Positions 16,436 through 26,090 of a DNA stretch of 64,000 bases are shown piece after piece. This DNA is from Marinoscillum sp040222955 (lineage in GTDB: Bacteria; Bacteroidota; Bacteroidia; Cytophagales; Cyclobacteriaceae): contig NZ_JAVKCA010000008.1 of NCBI RefSeq assembly GCF_040222955.1, forward strand, positions 1 to 64,000, written 5' to 3'. The notes under the pieces were generated by a model, which had not been told where the DNA came from, made no database searches, and saw only the letters and a list, made by a program, of their open reading frames with translations. The position numbers and the translations under genes are program-made. Each line of letters opens with the position of its first letter. The stretch's first letter is position 1.

Positions 16436-17248
16436 ATGAACCGATCATTTGCTTACTTCTTACTCCTGTTTTGCAGCCTGGCATGCCTGGCACAGGAATA
16501 TGCCACCCTGACCAATCTCCCTTATAGAAATCAAACGGAGCGGAACGGGGATCCTTACATTGCCGAACGCTGTGTACTGGATCTGTATTACCCTGCATCC
16601 AAAGACTTTGCCACAGTCATCTGGTTTCACGGAGGGGGCCTCACAGGAGGCCATAAGGAGCTACCGGAAGCGCTTCAGGGAAAAGATGTTGCCATCGTGG
16701 GTGTCAACTATCGGCTAAGCCCGAAGGTGAGTGCCGCCACGTGCATTGAGGATGCTGCTGCGGCAGTAGCCTGGGTATTCAAAAACATTGAACAGTATGG
16801 TGGAGATCCCTCCAAAATATTTGTCTCCGGGCACTCAGCCGGTGGGTATCTGGCAAGTATGATCGGGCTGGACAAAAAATACCTGCAGGTCCATGGGATA
16901 GATGCCAATGACATTGCCGGACTCATCCCTTTCAGTGGTCATACCATTACCCATTTTACCATCCGTGAGGAGCGCGGCATCCCCGGTCACCAGCCGATCG
17001 TGGATGAACTGGCCCCCCTGTATCATGTGCGGGCGGATGCTCCGCCCCTACTCCTCATTACCGGTGACCGGGAACTCGAAATGCTCGGCCGATATGAAGA
17101 AAACGCCTACATGATGCGCATGATGAAAGTGGCCGGCCATGAGCAGACCACCCTCTATGAAATGGAGGGTTACGGCCACGGCATGACCTACCCGGCGTTT
17201 CCGCTGCTGCTAAATGAGGTCTGGAGAATTATAGAATTGCGCCCATGA
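16436..17248 (+). CDS. Secreted alpha/beta hydrolase (esterase/lipase)
   Basis: 270 residues with a signal peptide (FAYFLLLFCSLACLAQ). The oxyanion motif HGGG in WFHGGGLTGG and the nucleophile elbow GHSAGG (Ser134) place it in the hormone-sensitive lipase/carboxylesterase group. The likely Asp is in LLLITGDRELE and the His in GYGHGMTYP. It acts in the periplasm or outside the cell on a carboxylic ester. No operon partner is seen. Confidence 0.88.
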   Translation: MNRSFAYFLLLFCSLACLAQEYATLTNLPYRNQTERNGDPYIAERCVLDLYYPASKDFATVIWFHGGGLTGGHKELPEALQGKDVAIVGVNYRLSPKVSAATCIEDAAAAVAWVFKNIEQYGGDPSKIFVSGHSAGGYLASMIGLDKKYLQVHGIDANDIAGLIPFSGHTITHFTIREERGIPGHQPIVDELAPLYHVRADAPPLLLITGDRELEMLGRYEENAYMMRMMKVAGHEQTTLYEMEGYGHGMTYPAFPLLLNEVWRIIELRP

Positions 17249-17391
17249 AGTAGATGAAACTCAAAAATCCCGCTTGAGTTAATGTAAAAGTCGATTTATT
17301 AACAATTTACCACTTACAACTCACCAGGAAAAACAGCTAATCTATTATGCCCCGCGATTATTTTATCCCCAACATTTCCTAATTTTTCCGG

Positions 17392-18192
17392 GTGAAAAAC
17401 CAATACCTCGATACACTGGGACTCCAGCCCGGCGCCACCAAAGCGGAAGTGAAGGCTGCCTACAGACGGCTCTCCAAGCTACACCACCCAGACATCAGCA
17501 AAGACCCGAACGCCAAGGAGAAGTTTATTGAAATCAATGAGGCCTATAATTTCCTTACCAAAGTAGGGCCCACCCCACATCAGGAAACGGTCTCCTATAA
17601 CTACAACCCCTACGTATCGGAGTATGACAAATGGCGCAAAGAAGCTCGCCACAGGGCCTGGAAAAAGGCCAAAGAACAGGAACGGATGCAGCAGGAGCTG
17701 ATCATGAAACTACTCAAGGGCTTCAATGTAGCGGCCCTCATTATTTTCCTGACCAACATGGTGCTGATCGTGGACTATATCCTCCCCAAAAAGGAGGAAA
17801 CCCAGGAAATACTGGGTGTATACAGTGTATTTGAATCAGGGCGCCATAGCAAAAAAACCTACCGCTACGATGAAATTCGGTTTGAAAATGTCACCATGCT
17901 GTTTGACCGAGGGAATGCCTCTAGGCTGAAAGACCTGGGGCCAACGGGTCGCGTGGTTACCACCAGGCTGTTCCACACGCCTATCGCGGCCTACATCAGT
18001 ATCGCAGGAAATGAAGAAAGACACGAGCAGATTTATAGTATCTACAGAGTATTCGGTTTCCTTATCCCGGCCATACTCCTGTTTCTGACGCTGTACAGAT
18101 ATGTCGTCTCGTCACTAGATCCCAAACTCACCCTGGCGCTTTTTCTGCTGGCCTTTTTTATGATCCAGCTCTGGATACTCCTGATGCCGTGA
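17392..18192 (+). CDS. Membrane J-domain protein
   Basis: 266 residues beginning at GTG (position 17392), since no ATG gives a full J domain. The J domain spans residues 1-60 with HPD at 32-34 (LHHPDISKDPNAKEKF). A cationic linker, one membrane segment (FNVAALIIFLTNMVLIVDYI), a soluble insert and two C-terminal segments (residues 218-262) follow. It would recruit a DnaK-type chaperone to the inner membrane. The family is DnaJ-like type III with no Gly/Phe or zinc region. Confidence 0.85.
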   Translation: MKNQYLDTLGLQPGATKAEVKAAYRRLSKLHHPDISKDPNAKEKFIEINEAYNFLTKVGPTPHQETVSYNYNPYVSEYDKWRKEARHRAWKKAKEQERMQQELIMKLLKGFNVAALIIFLTNMVLIVDYILPKKEETQEILGVYSVFESGRHSKKTYRYDEIRFENVTMLFDRGNASRLKDLGPTGRVVTTRLFHTPIAAYISIAGNEERHEQIYSIYRVFGFLIPAILLFLTLYRYVVSSLDPKLTLALFLLAFFMIQLWILLMP

Positions 18193-19293
18193 TCAGAACT
18201 TGAGGCAAACAGGCCTTGAAACAGCTATTTCCTGATCAGTATAGGTAAGCAATCCTGTTTTTGGATCTCTGGAAAACACTGTAATGTTATCCGTGTCTTT
18301 GTTGGCCACCAGAAGGAAGCGCTCATCAGGAGAAAGGGTAAAGTTTCTTGGCCATTTACCCTGTACAGACTCCACCCCTATGCGCTCCAGCTCACCACTT
18401 TCGCCTACCGCGAAAATAGCGATGCTATCATGGCCTCTGTTGGAGCCATACAAAAACTTACCATCACTGGAAAGGTGGATATCCGCGCACTGGCTGTGTT
18501 CAGTAAAATCTTCCGGCACCGTATTCGCCCGATCTATTTCCGTGAGCATGCCCGTCTCCACATCTACTTTGATCGAAATCACACTATTAGAAAGCTCATT
18601 GATCAAAAAGGCCATGTCTTTTGTCGGGTGGAAAACCATATGTCTCGGGCCATCACCAGGTACCAGACTCAAAGCTGTAAACCCATCACCAATGCCGCCA
18701 TCTATCACGGGATAGCCCACTACCTGATCGATCCCCAGGTCAACCACATAGACAAAACGGCTGTCCTTTGAAAACATGGAACAATGGGCATGAGCCGCTT
18801 CCTGCCTGTTGGCAGAGTCCAACCCAACACCTTCGTGCTGATAGGTCGAAGGCTCCCCTACAATACTGCCATCCGCGGCCACCGCATACACGGCACCATT
18901 CCCAGATGAATAGTTGGCAACCGCCACTAGTTTCTTGTTTGCGCTAAAATCCACATAACAGGGATTGATCCCCATGGATGATACCTGATTGATTCGCTTC
19001 AGACTATCCTGCTCCCACTCATAGGCTACCACAGCACCATCACCTCGTTCGCCCACAGCATATACATACTTGCGATCCGGACTAATGGACAAATATGATG
19101 GGCTGGCGGCCTTCACTGCCAACCGGAGGTCCGTAAGCTCCCCCGTCTGTGTATCAAAAGAAACCCTATAAATCCCCTCACTGGTCTGGTCGGTATAAGT
19201 GCCAATCAGCAAATCCATTTTAGTGTTTTTTTGAGTGCAGGAAAGAACAAAAATGCCCAGTAGCAGGGCGGTCAGGTGTTGGAAATTCATCAT
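18193..19293 (-). CDS. Lactonase-type beta-propeller lipoprotein (6-phosphogluconolactonase-like)
   Basis: I start at the MMNFQHLTALLLGIFVLSC lipoprotein signal (ATG at 19293 or 19290); the frame runs back to 19371. The mature part (LLIGTYTDQTSEGIYRVSFD ... LAVKAASPSYLSISPDRKYVYAVGE ... GPRHMVFHP ... WPRNFTLSPDERFLLVANKD) is a lactonase-family seven-bladed propeller. The cytosolic relative Pgl hydrolyses 6-phosphogluconolactone. A lipid-anchored periplasmic copy is more likely to act on other lactones or an unknown substrate. Confidence 0.88.
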   Translation of the reverse strand: MMNFQHLTALLLGIFVLSCTQKNTKMDLLIGTYTDQTSEGIYRVSFDTQTGELTDLRLAVKAASPSYLSISPDRKYVYAVGERGDGAVVAYEWEQDSLKRINQVSSMGINPCYVDFSANKKLVAVANYSSGNGAVYAVAADGSIVGEPSTYQHEGVGLDSANRQEAAHAHCSMFSKDSRFVYVVDLGIDQVVGYPVIDGGIGDGFTALSLVPGDGPRHMVFHPTKDMAFLINELSNSVISIKVDVETGMLTEIDRANTVPEDFTEHSQCADIHLSSDGKFLYGSNRGHDSIAIFAVGESGELERIGVESVQGKWPRNFTLSPDERFLLVANKDTDNITVFSRDPKTGLLTYTDQEIAVSRPVCLKF

Positions 19294-19624
19294 TTTAAAA
19301 GTTTGGTTCGACAATTTACTCATGGCCTTCAAATTCAGGGAGTATAAGAAAAGAAAAAACGTCCTCTCCATTGACTTTTTGTAGTTGCCCTGTGTAAGTG
19401 AATTGTAAGATCACTTCAAAACCAACAAATTCACCTGACCAATCACCACCGCAAATCACCCTCCTAACCCCCCCAATCCATCTCCCGGTGAGCTTGAGCG
19501 GATCAGAAGTGCCAAACAAAACCTAAATTCTGTGTGATTAGCACACACATCTTTTATCTCTGATTTCTTTCAATTGAAAGTGATGTTTTTTAAATTATGA
19601 TTTTAAACCTAATTCAAAACAATC

Positions 19625-20428
19625 ATGACAAACTATCTTAAACTGAGCGCTTTTGCGCTCCTGGTATTCCTGTTTGCGTCCTGTCAGGATCAGGACACTC
19701 CTCAGCAACCACAACTGGAAGATGTACCCAATGAAATACTCGACAAAGTGGATGCGCTCGGGTTCAATGCCAATGAAGTCCGCATGTACGATGGCACGCT
19801 CTTTATCGAAGGAGACATTGCCATTCCGGTCTCGAAGCTTGACCAAATGAAGCCTGGTCAAAGAATTCCCACAGAAGAGCAGTACAGTACCGATAACCTG
19901 GTTTCCGGTAATCCCCGTACCATCAGCGTATTTGTAGACATGCCTCAGAAATACAAAGATGCTACCGACATAGCCAACGCGAGGTACAACGCAGAAAGCC
20001 TTAACCTCACCTTTCAGCGGGTGACAAGCTCTGCGGGAGCAGACATCACCATCAAAGCATCTCCCTGGTATTATCGCTTTCTTGGCATACTGGGGTCTGC
20101 CGGATTCCCCGAAAATGGTGACCCTTACCCCACCATTCTGATGACGCGTGGCTATTATGACAATGTGAGCAACATCAATGGCCTGGCCACCACCATCGCC
20201 CACGAAATGGGTCATTGTATCGGCATGCGACACACTGATTATATGGACAGAAGCTATAGCTGCGGTGGCGTACCGGACAATGAAGGTGACGGAGGTGTAG
20301 GTGCCAACCACATACCAGGTACCCCTACCGGCCCGGATGCCGACTCCTGGATGCTGGCTTGCGGAACCCCCGAAGGTGACCGTCCATTTACCAGCAACGA
20401 TCAGGTGGCCCTGGATTACCTGTATTAA
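19625..20428 (+). CDS. M57-like zinc metalloprotease lipoprotein
   Basis: 267 residues with an SPII signal (Cys20 in LFASC). HEMGHCIGMRH (H193, E194, H197, H203) is the metzincin-type zinc motif HExxHxxGxxH. The N-terminal part (IEGDIAIPVSKLDQM) and later IPGTPTGPDADSWML fit the Bacteroidota M57 'dual-action HEIGH metallopeptidase' group. It is a secreted protease anchored to a membrane. It stands alone, with a terminator behind it. Confidence 0.9.
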   Translation: MTNYLKLSAFALLVFLFASCQDQDTPQQPQLEDVPNEILDKVDALGFNANEVRMYDGTLFIEGDIAIPVSKLDQMKPGQRIPTEEQYSTDNLVSGNPRTISVFVDMPQKYKDATDIANARYNAESLNLTFQRVTSSAGADITIKASPWYYRFLGILGSAGFPENGDPYPTILMTRGYYDNVSNINGLATTIAHEMGHCIGMRHTDYMDRSYSCGGVPDNEGDGGVGANHIPGTPTGPDADSWMLACGTPEGDRPFTSNDQVALDYLY

Positions 20429-20453
20429 ATTTTAGTTCTCATATTATTTTCAG

Positions 20454-20486
20454 AAAACTCACGATCGATTGGTCGTGAGTTTTTTT
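20454..20486. terminator. Intrinsic terminator after the M57 protease gene
   Basis: AAAACTCACGA (20454-20464) pairs with TCGTGAGTTTT (20473-20483), followed by a T-run. Confidence 0.8.
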
Positions 20487-20501
20487 ACTAAGTAAAAAAA
20501 A

Positions 20502-20517
20502 TTAACCAAATGGTTAA
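20502..20517. promoter_or_regulatory. TetR-family operator candidate, site 1
   Basis: TTAACCA-AA-TGGTTAA, a 16-bp palindrome 30 bp before the TetR-family ATG. It occurs again with one base changed at 21170 at the start of the tolC-like gene. The -7-like box TATATTTG at 20538-20545 puts this site at the position of the -33 element. Confidence 0.6.
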
Positions 20518-20546
20518 ACCTAATATCAGCGCTTCCGTATATTTGC

Positions 20547-21152
20547 ATGATGACACAGGAAACTGCCGAATACAAAATCAAAGAAGCTGCCAAAGACGTC
20601 TTCATGGTCAAAGGAATGGCCGGAGCTCGTATGCAGGAAATTGCCGATAAGGCCGGCATCAATAAAGCCCTCCTTCACTACTATTATAGGAGTAAGGAGC
20701 TCCTGTTCAAAGCGGTCTTCGAAGGGATCATCAAGGCATTTATTCCTAAAATGCTTCAGCTATTCACCAGTGACCTGCCACTGGAAGCCAAAGTGTACCA
20801 GATGGCAGACAAGTATGTAGATTTCCTTTCAGAACACAGGGAAATGCCTCTTTTTATCCTCACAGAGCTTAGAAGAGGTCCTCTCAAACTCATTCAGACC
20901 CTGAATATCGGTGGATTGATAGACCTATCGGTGATCCAGCGACAAATCGATGAGGAAGTGGAAAAAGGAAATATACGTCCCATCACAGCGCCTCAGTTTA
21001 TGCTGAACTTTGTCTCCATGATGGTATTCCCCTTCGCGGCAGGCCACATGTTCACAGGTATTTTTGGTGTGTCTGAAGAAGAATTTCAGCGCATCATGGA
21101 GGCCAGAAGAACGGAAGTTCCAAAATTTATTATGAACGCATTGAGACCTTAA
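20547..21152 (+). CDS. TetR/AcrR family transcriptional regulator
   Basis: 201 residues. The N-terminal HTH reads IKEAAKDVFMVKGMAGARMQ, then EIADKAGINKALLHYYYRSK; the rest is an all-helical ligand domain. The gene starts a run of exporter genes 11 bp apart or overlapping, and is the obvious repressor of it, like E. coli CecR for ybhGFSR. The inducer is unknown. ATG at 20547 and 20550 are both possible. Confidence 0.92.
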   Translation: MMTQETAEYKIKEAAKDVFMVKGMAGARMQEIADKAGINKALLHYYYRSKELLFKAVFEGIIKAFIPKMLQLFTSDLPLEAKVYQMADKYVDFLSEHREMPLFILTELRRGPLKLIQTLNIGGLIDLSVIQRQIDEEVEKGNIRPITAPQFMLNFVSMMVFPFAAGHMFTGIFGVSEEEFQRIMEARRTEVPKFIMNALRP

Positions 21153-21163
21153 AAAATTTTGTC

Positions 21164-22453
21164 ATGAAATTAACCAAAAGGTTAAACCAAACAATTAAAC
21201 CAGGACTACTTTCCCTGATGTTGATCCTTTCCACCACTGTGGAGAGTCAGCCCGTCAGTGTCTTCTCCTGCTACGCAATGGCCGAAGACTTAAGTCCATT
21301 AAAACGTAAGGAAACATACCTCAACTCCATCAATGATCTCAACCAGCTCATTGAAAATACCCGTAATCTCCCCAGTGTAACGCTTGAGGCCTCTGCTTCC
21401 TATCAATCAGATGTGTTTGGCTTACCAGTCAACATTCCCGGAGTGGATTTTCCTGCAATTCCCAGAGACCAGTACAACATGTCTCTGAAGGTAAACCAAA
21501 AGATTTTCGATGGCGGAGTATCCAAAGCCTCAAAAATCATAGAGGCCCTGGACGAGCAAGTAAAGCAAAATGAACTGGATGTTTCCCTTTATCAGATCAG
21601 GAACATCATCAACGAACTCTACTTCGGAAGCCTCAGGCTCCATCAGCAGGAGGCCGTACTCATCAGTCTGCTGGCCGAGTTTGAAAATAAAACCAAAGCC
21701 GCCCGGGCGGCCTTCGCCAATGGCATCCTCCTCAAAAGTGAGCTCAATGAACTGGCAAAAGAACAACTGAAAGTGAGCCAACAACTCGTGCAGGTGAGTC
21801 ATGCAAAAGCGGCCACACTCTCCATTTTATCCACCTGGATCAATCGGGAAATCAGTGCGGAGCAGCTGGAACTACCCGCACCTGTTGAGAATAAAAACCT
21901 CGATACCATAGACAGACCCGAACTCTCACTTTTCACCAGTCGGAATGAAAAACTATCCGCTATGGCCCACCTGACCTCCACAAAAAATATTCCCCGGCTT
22001 TATGGATTCGCCAATGTGGGCTATGCACAGCCCAATCCACTAAACTTCTACGAGACGGATTGGAACGGCTACTACATCGTGGGGGCACGACTTACCTGGG
22101 GGCTGGACTGGGGGGCCTCTAAAAACCAAAAGGAAATACTCCTGATCACCCAGGAAATGACTTTGGCCGAGCAGGAAAACTTCCTTCGACAGATCAACAA
22201 TGATCTGCTCAAAAAACAATCAGAGATCGCACAAATGGAAGCCACTATTGCACTGGATGAACAAATCCTGCAAATGCAAAACGAAATTGTAACAGAGGCT
22301 GAAAAACAATATGAAAATGGCACCCGCTCATCAACCGACCTGCTGAGCATCCTTCATGAACAGGCGCAGTTGAAGATGAACTTATCCATACACTCTATAG
22401 CCCTGGCGCAAATGAATGTAGAACTATTGACCATATCCGGAAACTTACCATGA
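21164..22453 (+). CDS. TolC family outer membrane efflux protein
   Basis: 429 residues with a signal peptide (LLSLMLILSTTVESQP). Two OEP repeats rich in heptad coiled coil (NTRNLPSVTLEASASYQSDV, TRSSTDLLSILHEQAQLKMN) match the TolC family. It is the outer membrane channel for the linked ABC exporter. The operator-like palindrome at 21170-21185 lies in codons 3-8. It overlaps the HlyD gene by 4 bp. Confidence 0.92.
   Translation: MKLTKRLNQTIKPGLLSLMLILSTTVESQPVSVFSCYAMAEDLSPLKRKETYLNSINDLNQLIENTRNLPSVTLEASASYQSDVFGLPVNIPGVDFPAIPRDQYNMSLKVNQKIFDGGVSKASKIIEALDEQVKQNELDVSLYQIRNIINELYFGSLRLHQQEAVLISLLAEFENKTKAARAAFANGILLKSELNELAKEQLKVSQQLVQVSHAKAATLSILSTWINREISAEQLELPAPVENKNLDTIDRPELSLFTSRNEKLSAMAHLTSTKNIPRLYGFANVGYAQPNPLNFYETDWNGYYIVGARLTWGLDWGASKNQKEILLITQEMTLAEQENFLRQINNDLLKKQSEIAQMEATIALDEQILQMQNEIVTEAEKQYENGTRSSTDLLSILHEQAQLKMNLSIHSIALAQMNVELLTISGNLP
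21170..21185. promoter_or_regulatory. TetR-family operator candidate, site 2
   Basis: TTAACC-AAAA-GGTTAA differs from site 1 at one base out of 16. It lies just inside the tolC-like coding region, where a bound repressor could block elongation or a second promoter. Confidence 0.5.
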
Positions 22454-23340
22454 AAAAACTAAGCCTATTACTCGTAGGAGCATTTGCTTTGTCCTGCTCC
22501 TCTTCAGATCAGACACCAGATGCCTATGGCAACCTGGAAGCCACAGAAGTCTTTGTTTCAGCCGAAGTAGGTGGTAAAATCATTCAATCCTCCATTCAGG
22601 AAGGTGGTCTTTTGGAAGAAAACCAAATCATCCTCACGGTAGACACCACGCAACTTTATTTGAAAAAAGGGCAAACAGAAGCCATGATCTCTGCCCTCAG
22701 AGACAAGCTTCAGAACATACCGATTCAGCTGGAGGTGTATCAAAAAAAAGAACAACTACTCCGGTACGAAGTACAACGGGTGAAAAACCTGCTGGAAGCA
22801 GGAGCCGCCACCCAAAAGCAACTGGACGATCTGTCCGGTGAACTGGAGGTGGTCACCAGGCAAAGCGAGGCACTGGAAAGTCAGCTATCCACGGCCAATA
22901 GAAGTATTCTTGCGGAAATTAAACCCCTCAACTGGCAACTGCTGCAACTGGAAGATCAGATCGCCAGAAGCGCCATCAAATCCCCCATAAACGGCACTGT
23001 ACTACAAAAATTTAAAGAACCAGGCGAAATGGTAATGCCGGGCCAGCCAGTGGCTAAGTTGGCCAATCTGGAAACCCTGGAAGCCAGAATTTTCATCACC
23101 GGAGATCAGCTATCGGCTATAAAGCTGGGCGGGCAGGCCAAAGTTTCGGTAGATGGTGCAGAGGGGAGCATCAACTATGATGGTACCATTACCTGGATCT
23201 CCGACCGGGCTGAGTTCACTCCAAAGTCCATTCAGACCAAAGCCGAGCGCGTCAATTTGGTATATGCGGTAAAACTGAAAATGAAAAACGATGGGCGCCT
23301 GAAGATTGGGATGCCCGTGGATGTAACCTTCGTCCTATGA
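22450..23340 (+). CDS. HlyD family periplasmic adaptor lipoprotein (MFP)
   Basis: 296 residues, SPII signal (MKKLSLLLVGAFALSCSSSD). The architecture is a lipoyl-like half (YGNLEATEVFVSAEVGGKII), a coiled-coil hairpin (residues 65-165), the second lipoyl half (RSAIKSPINGTVLQKFKEPG) and a beta-barrel domain. It links the inner membrane ABC complex to TolC. Closest functional analogue is E. coli YbhG. Confidence 0.92.
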   Translation: MKKLSLLLVGAFALSCSSSDQTPDAYGNLEATEVFVSAEVGGKIIQSSIQEGGLLEENQIILTVDTTQLYLKKGQTEAMISALRDKLQNIPIQLEVYQKKEQLLRYEVQRVKNLLEAGAATQKQLDDLSGELEVVTRQSEALESQLSTANRSILAEIKPLNWQLLQLEDQIARSAIKSPINGTVLQKFKEPGEMVMPGQPVAKLANLETLEARIFITGDQLSAIKLGGQAKVSVDGAEGSINYDGTITWISDRAEFTPKSIQTKAERVNLVYAVKLKMKNDGRLKIGMPVDVTFVL

Positions 23341-24254
23341 AAGCCATTACCATCCAGCAGCTCAAAAAAGATTTCGGAAAGGTAACCGCATTGAAAGCGG
23401 TGAGCCTGGAGGTAGCTCAAGGTGAGCTCTACGGGCTCATAGGGCCGGACGGTGCCGGAAAAACCACCATGATCCGTATCCTCACCAGCCTGCTCACTGC
23501 CACAGAAGGAGCCGTGACCGTGCTGGGCCTGGATCCTCAAATGGAGTACAAGGCGCTGAGACAAAAGATTGGGTATATGCCGGGGCAGTTTTCACTCTAT
23601 CAAGATCTTTCGGTGGAAGAAAATCTGAACCTTTTTGCCAGCATATACGAGACCACCATCGAGGCTAATTACCATCTGGTGAAAGACATCTACCAGCAGA
23701 TAGAGCCATTCAAGCACCGAAGAGCCGGAGCCCTTTCGGGAGGCATGAAACAGAAGCTGGCGCTCTGCTGCGCGATGATACACCGTCCTGAGATCCTTTT
23801 TCTGGATGAACCTACCACCGGTGTTGATGCTGTGTCACGTAAGGAATTTTGGGAGATGCTCAAAACACTCAATGCCAGCGGACTTACCATCTTCGTATCC
23901 ACACCCTATATGGATGAGGCCTCTCTATGCCACAGGGTAGCCTTGATACAGGCCGGGGAGATACTGGCGGTGGATACCCCACAAAATATAAATAACGCTT
24001 TCGGCACCAGGCTCTATGCCATCAAAGGTGGCAATAAACACGCACTGCTCCATTCCCTCAAGTCCTTTGAACACTGTCAGTCTGCGTATTCCTTTGGCTC
24101 CAGTATCCATTATACAGACACCCGTCCGCAGCTGGATGTTGACGAGCTACGCCTTTCGCTTCAGGCACACGGACACTCCGATATTTCCCTAGAAGAGATC
24201 TCGCCCTCTATAGAAGATTCATTCATGAAACTAATGACCAGCCATGACTCGTGA
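23337..24254 (+). CDS. ABC exporter ATP-binding protein 1 (YbhF N-half-like)
   Basis: 305 residues. Walker A GPDGAGKTT (with Asp, as in the first ATPase of YbhF), signature LSGGMKQKLAL and Walker B ILFLDEPTTGVDAVS. The C-terminal extension is not recognised as catalytic. It overlaps the HlyD gene by 4 bp and the next ATPase by 11 bp. Together with the next gene it matches the two halves of the fused E. coli YbhF. Confidence 0.92.
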   Translation: MKAITIQQLKKDFGKVTALKAVSLEVAQGELYGLIGPDGAGKTTMIRILTSLLTATEGAVTVLGLDPQMEYKALRQKIGYMPGQFSLYQDLSVEENLNLFASIYETTIEANYHLVKDIYQQIEPFKHRRAGALSGGMKQKLALCCAMIHRPEILFLDEPTTGVDAVSRKEFWEMLKTLNASGLTIFVSTPYMDEASLCHRVALIQAGEILAVDTPQNINNAFGTRLYAIKGGNKHALLHSLKSFEHCQSAYSFGSSIHYTDTRPQLDVDELRLSLQAHGHSDISLEEISPSIEDSFMKLMTSHDS

Positions 24255-24990
24255 AGCAGTAATTTCCGTCCAGAACCTCATGAAAACCTTTGGCAGCTTC
24301 CATGCCGTCAATGACATTTCGTTTGAAGTTTACCGGGGTGAAATTTTCGGTTTTTTAGGTGCCAATGGTGCCGGGAAAACCACGGCCATGAAAATGCTCA
24401 CCGGCCTTTGGAAACCTACTTCCGGCCAGGCCACAGTGGCCGGCCATGATGTTTTCACCCAGGCCGAAAAAGTCAAACGCAGCATTGGCTACATGAGCCA
24501 ACGATTTTCTCTCTACGCGGACCTCTCTGTGAAAGAAAACATCGAGCTCTTTGGAGGGATCTACGGCCTTAGCACCCGCCACATCAGGGAAAAACGCACA
24601 GAGCTTCTTTCCAGACTGGAGCTGACCTCCTCGGAAAACGAGCTCATCAGCGCATTACCACTGGGATGGAAACAAAAACTTGCCTTCTCAGTGGCGATGC
24701 TTCACGACCCACAAATCGTCTTTTTGGATGAGCCCACAGGCGGGGTAGACCCCATCACCAGGCGGCAGTTTTGGGACCTTATCTATGAAGCCGCAGACAT
24801 GGGTAAAACGATTTTTGTCACTACCCACTATATGGACGAAGCTGAATACTGCGATCGCATCTCGATGATGGTCAGCGGAAAAATCACTGCACTGGGCACC
24901 CCGGATGACCTCAAAAGGCAATTTGAGGCCAAAGACATGGACGAGGTGTTCATCAAAGTAGCACGCCACACCCAACCGATAGCCCAATGA
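24244..24990 (+). CDS. ABC exporter ATP-binding protein 2 (YbhF C-half-like)
   Basis: 248 residues. Walker A GANGAGKTT, Walker B IVFLDEPTGGVDPIT, H-loop VTTHYMDEAEYCDR. The signature is LPLGWKQKLAF in place of LSGGxxQ, as expected for the degenerate second site of a heterodimer. It overlaps the preceding ATPase by 11 bp and the permease by 4 bp. Confidence 0.92.
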   Translation: MTREAVISVQNLMKTFGSFHAVNDISFEVYRGEIFGFLGANGAGKTTAMKMLTGLWKPTSGQATVAGHDVFTQAEKVKRSIGYMSQRFSLYADLSVKENIELFGGIYGLSTRHIREKRTELLSRLELTSSENELISALPLGWKQKLAFSVAMLHDPQIVFLDEPTGGVDPITRRQFWDLIYEAADMGKTIFVTTHYMDEAEYCDRISMMVSGKITALGTPDDLKRQFEAKDMDEVFIKVARHTQPIAQ

Positions 24991-26090
24991 AACGATTTGC
25001 AGCATTTGTCACGAAAGAGTTTTACCACATCCTGCGGGACAAGCGCACGCTCGTCATCCTGATCGGCATGCCCACGGTCATGATTATGCTCTTTGGCTTT
25101 GCCATCACCAACGAACTCAAGGAAGCACGCGTGGCCTTTCTGGATCACTCCAACGACCCCCAAACCCTGGCCATTCAGGAAAAAATACTGGCCTCACCCT
25201 ACTTTTCTCTTTCCGGGCAAATCAGCACGCCCGCCGAAATCGAAGACATCTTCAGGGATGGTCAGACTAAGCTGGTGGTGATCTTCGAAAATGATTTTGG
25301 GCAAAGGTTAGAAAAAGATGGTCGGGCTAATATCCAGCTGATCGCGGATGCTACCGACCCCAACACTGCCAGCACGGTGGTGAACTATGCGCAGGCCATC
25401 ATACTCGATTATGCCAGGGACCTGCCCCCCCAACAAAGCCCTCCATTGATCAGTGTACTGTCACAAATGCGCTACAATCCGGAACTCAACGGCGTATATT
25501 ATTTTGTCCCCGGACTTATCGCCATTCTACTGATGCTGGTATCAGCCATGATGACTTCCATCTCCATCGCCCGGGAAAAAGAAACCGGTACCATGGAGGT
25601 GCTACTGGCCTCACCAATGAAACCTGCCCAGATTATTCTGGCCAAGGTAGTGCCTTATGTCCTGCTTTCGTTTCTGGACGCCATGCTCATTCTCACCCTT
25701 GGCAAATTTGTGTTTGGTGTGCCGATCCTGGGTAGTCTTGCGTTACTCTTAGGTGTCACCTTGCTTTTTATTCTCCTGGCACTGTCTCTTGGTATCCTCA
25801 TTTCCACGGTTTCGCCCAATCAACAGACCGCACTCCTCCTCTCACTGATGGGGCTGATGCTGCCTACTATTTTGCTCTCCGGCTTCATTTTTCCCATAGA
25901 AAATATGCCCTGGCCTTTGCAGGTCATCTCCAATGTGATCCCGGCCAGGTGGTTTATCATCGTTGTAAAATCCATCATGCTCAAAGGATCCGGTTTCTTC
26001 CTCCTTTGGAAGGAAATCCTGATCATGTTTGGGTTTATCCTCTTTTTTATTGCTGTAAGTGTTAGAAAATTCAAAATCAGACTGGAATGA
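24987..26090 (+). CDS. ABC-2 exporter permease 1 (YbhS-like)
   Basis: 367 residues: one N-terminal membrane helix after FVTKEFYHILRDKRTLVI, a large periplasmic loop, and five C-terminal helices. The motif REKETGTMEVLLASPMKPAQ is typical of ABC-2 permeases. It pairs with the next gene, with which it overlaps by 4 bp. Confidence 0.92.
   Translation: MKRFAAFVTKEFYHILRDKRTLVILIGMPTVMIMLFGFAITNELKEARVAFLDHSNDPQTLAIQEKILASPYFSLSGQISTPAEIEDIFRDGQTKLVVIFENDFGQRLEKDGRANIQLIADATDPNTASTVVNYAQAIILDYARDLPPQQSPPLISVLSQMRYNPELNGVYYFVPGLIAILLMLVSAMMTSISIAREKETGTMEVLLASPMKPAQIILAKVVPYVLLSFLDAMLILTLGKFVFGVPILGSLALLLGVTLLFILLALSLGILISTVSPNQQTALLLSLMGLMLPTILLSGFIFPIENMPWPLQVISNVIPARWFIIVVKSIMLKGSGFFLLWKEILIMFGFILFFIAVSVRKFKIRLE

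Noticed and set aside
19595..20311. 238-residue minus-strand ORF
   Set aside because: Antisense to the M57 protease, whose zinc motif and signal peptide are clear.
23337..24990. Frameshift splitting a fused YbhF ATPase
   Set aside because: Both genes have full motifs and a sensible 11-bp overlap with an ATG, so two genes are the natural reading.
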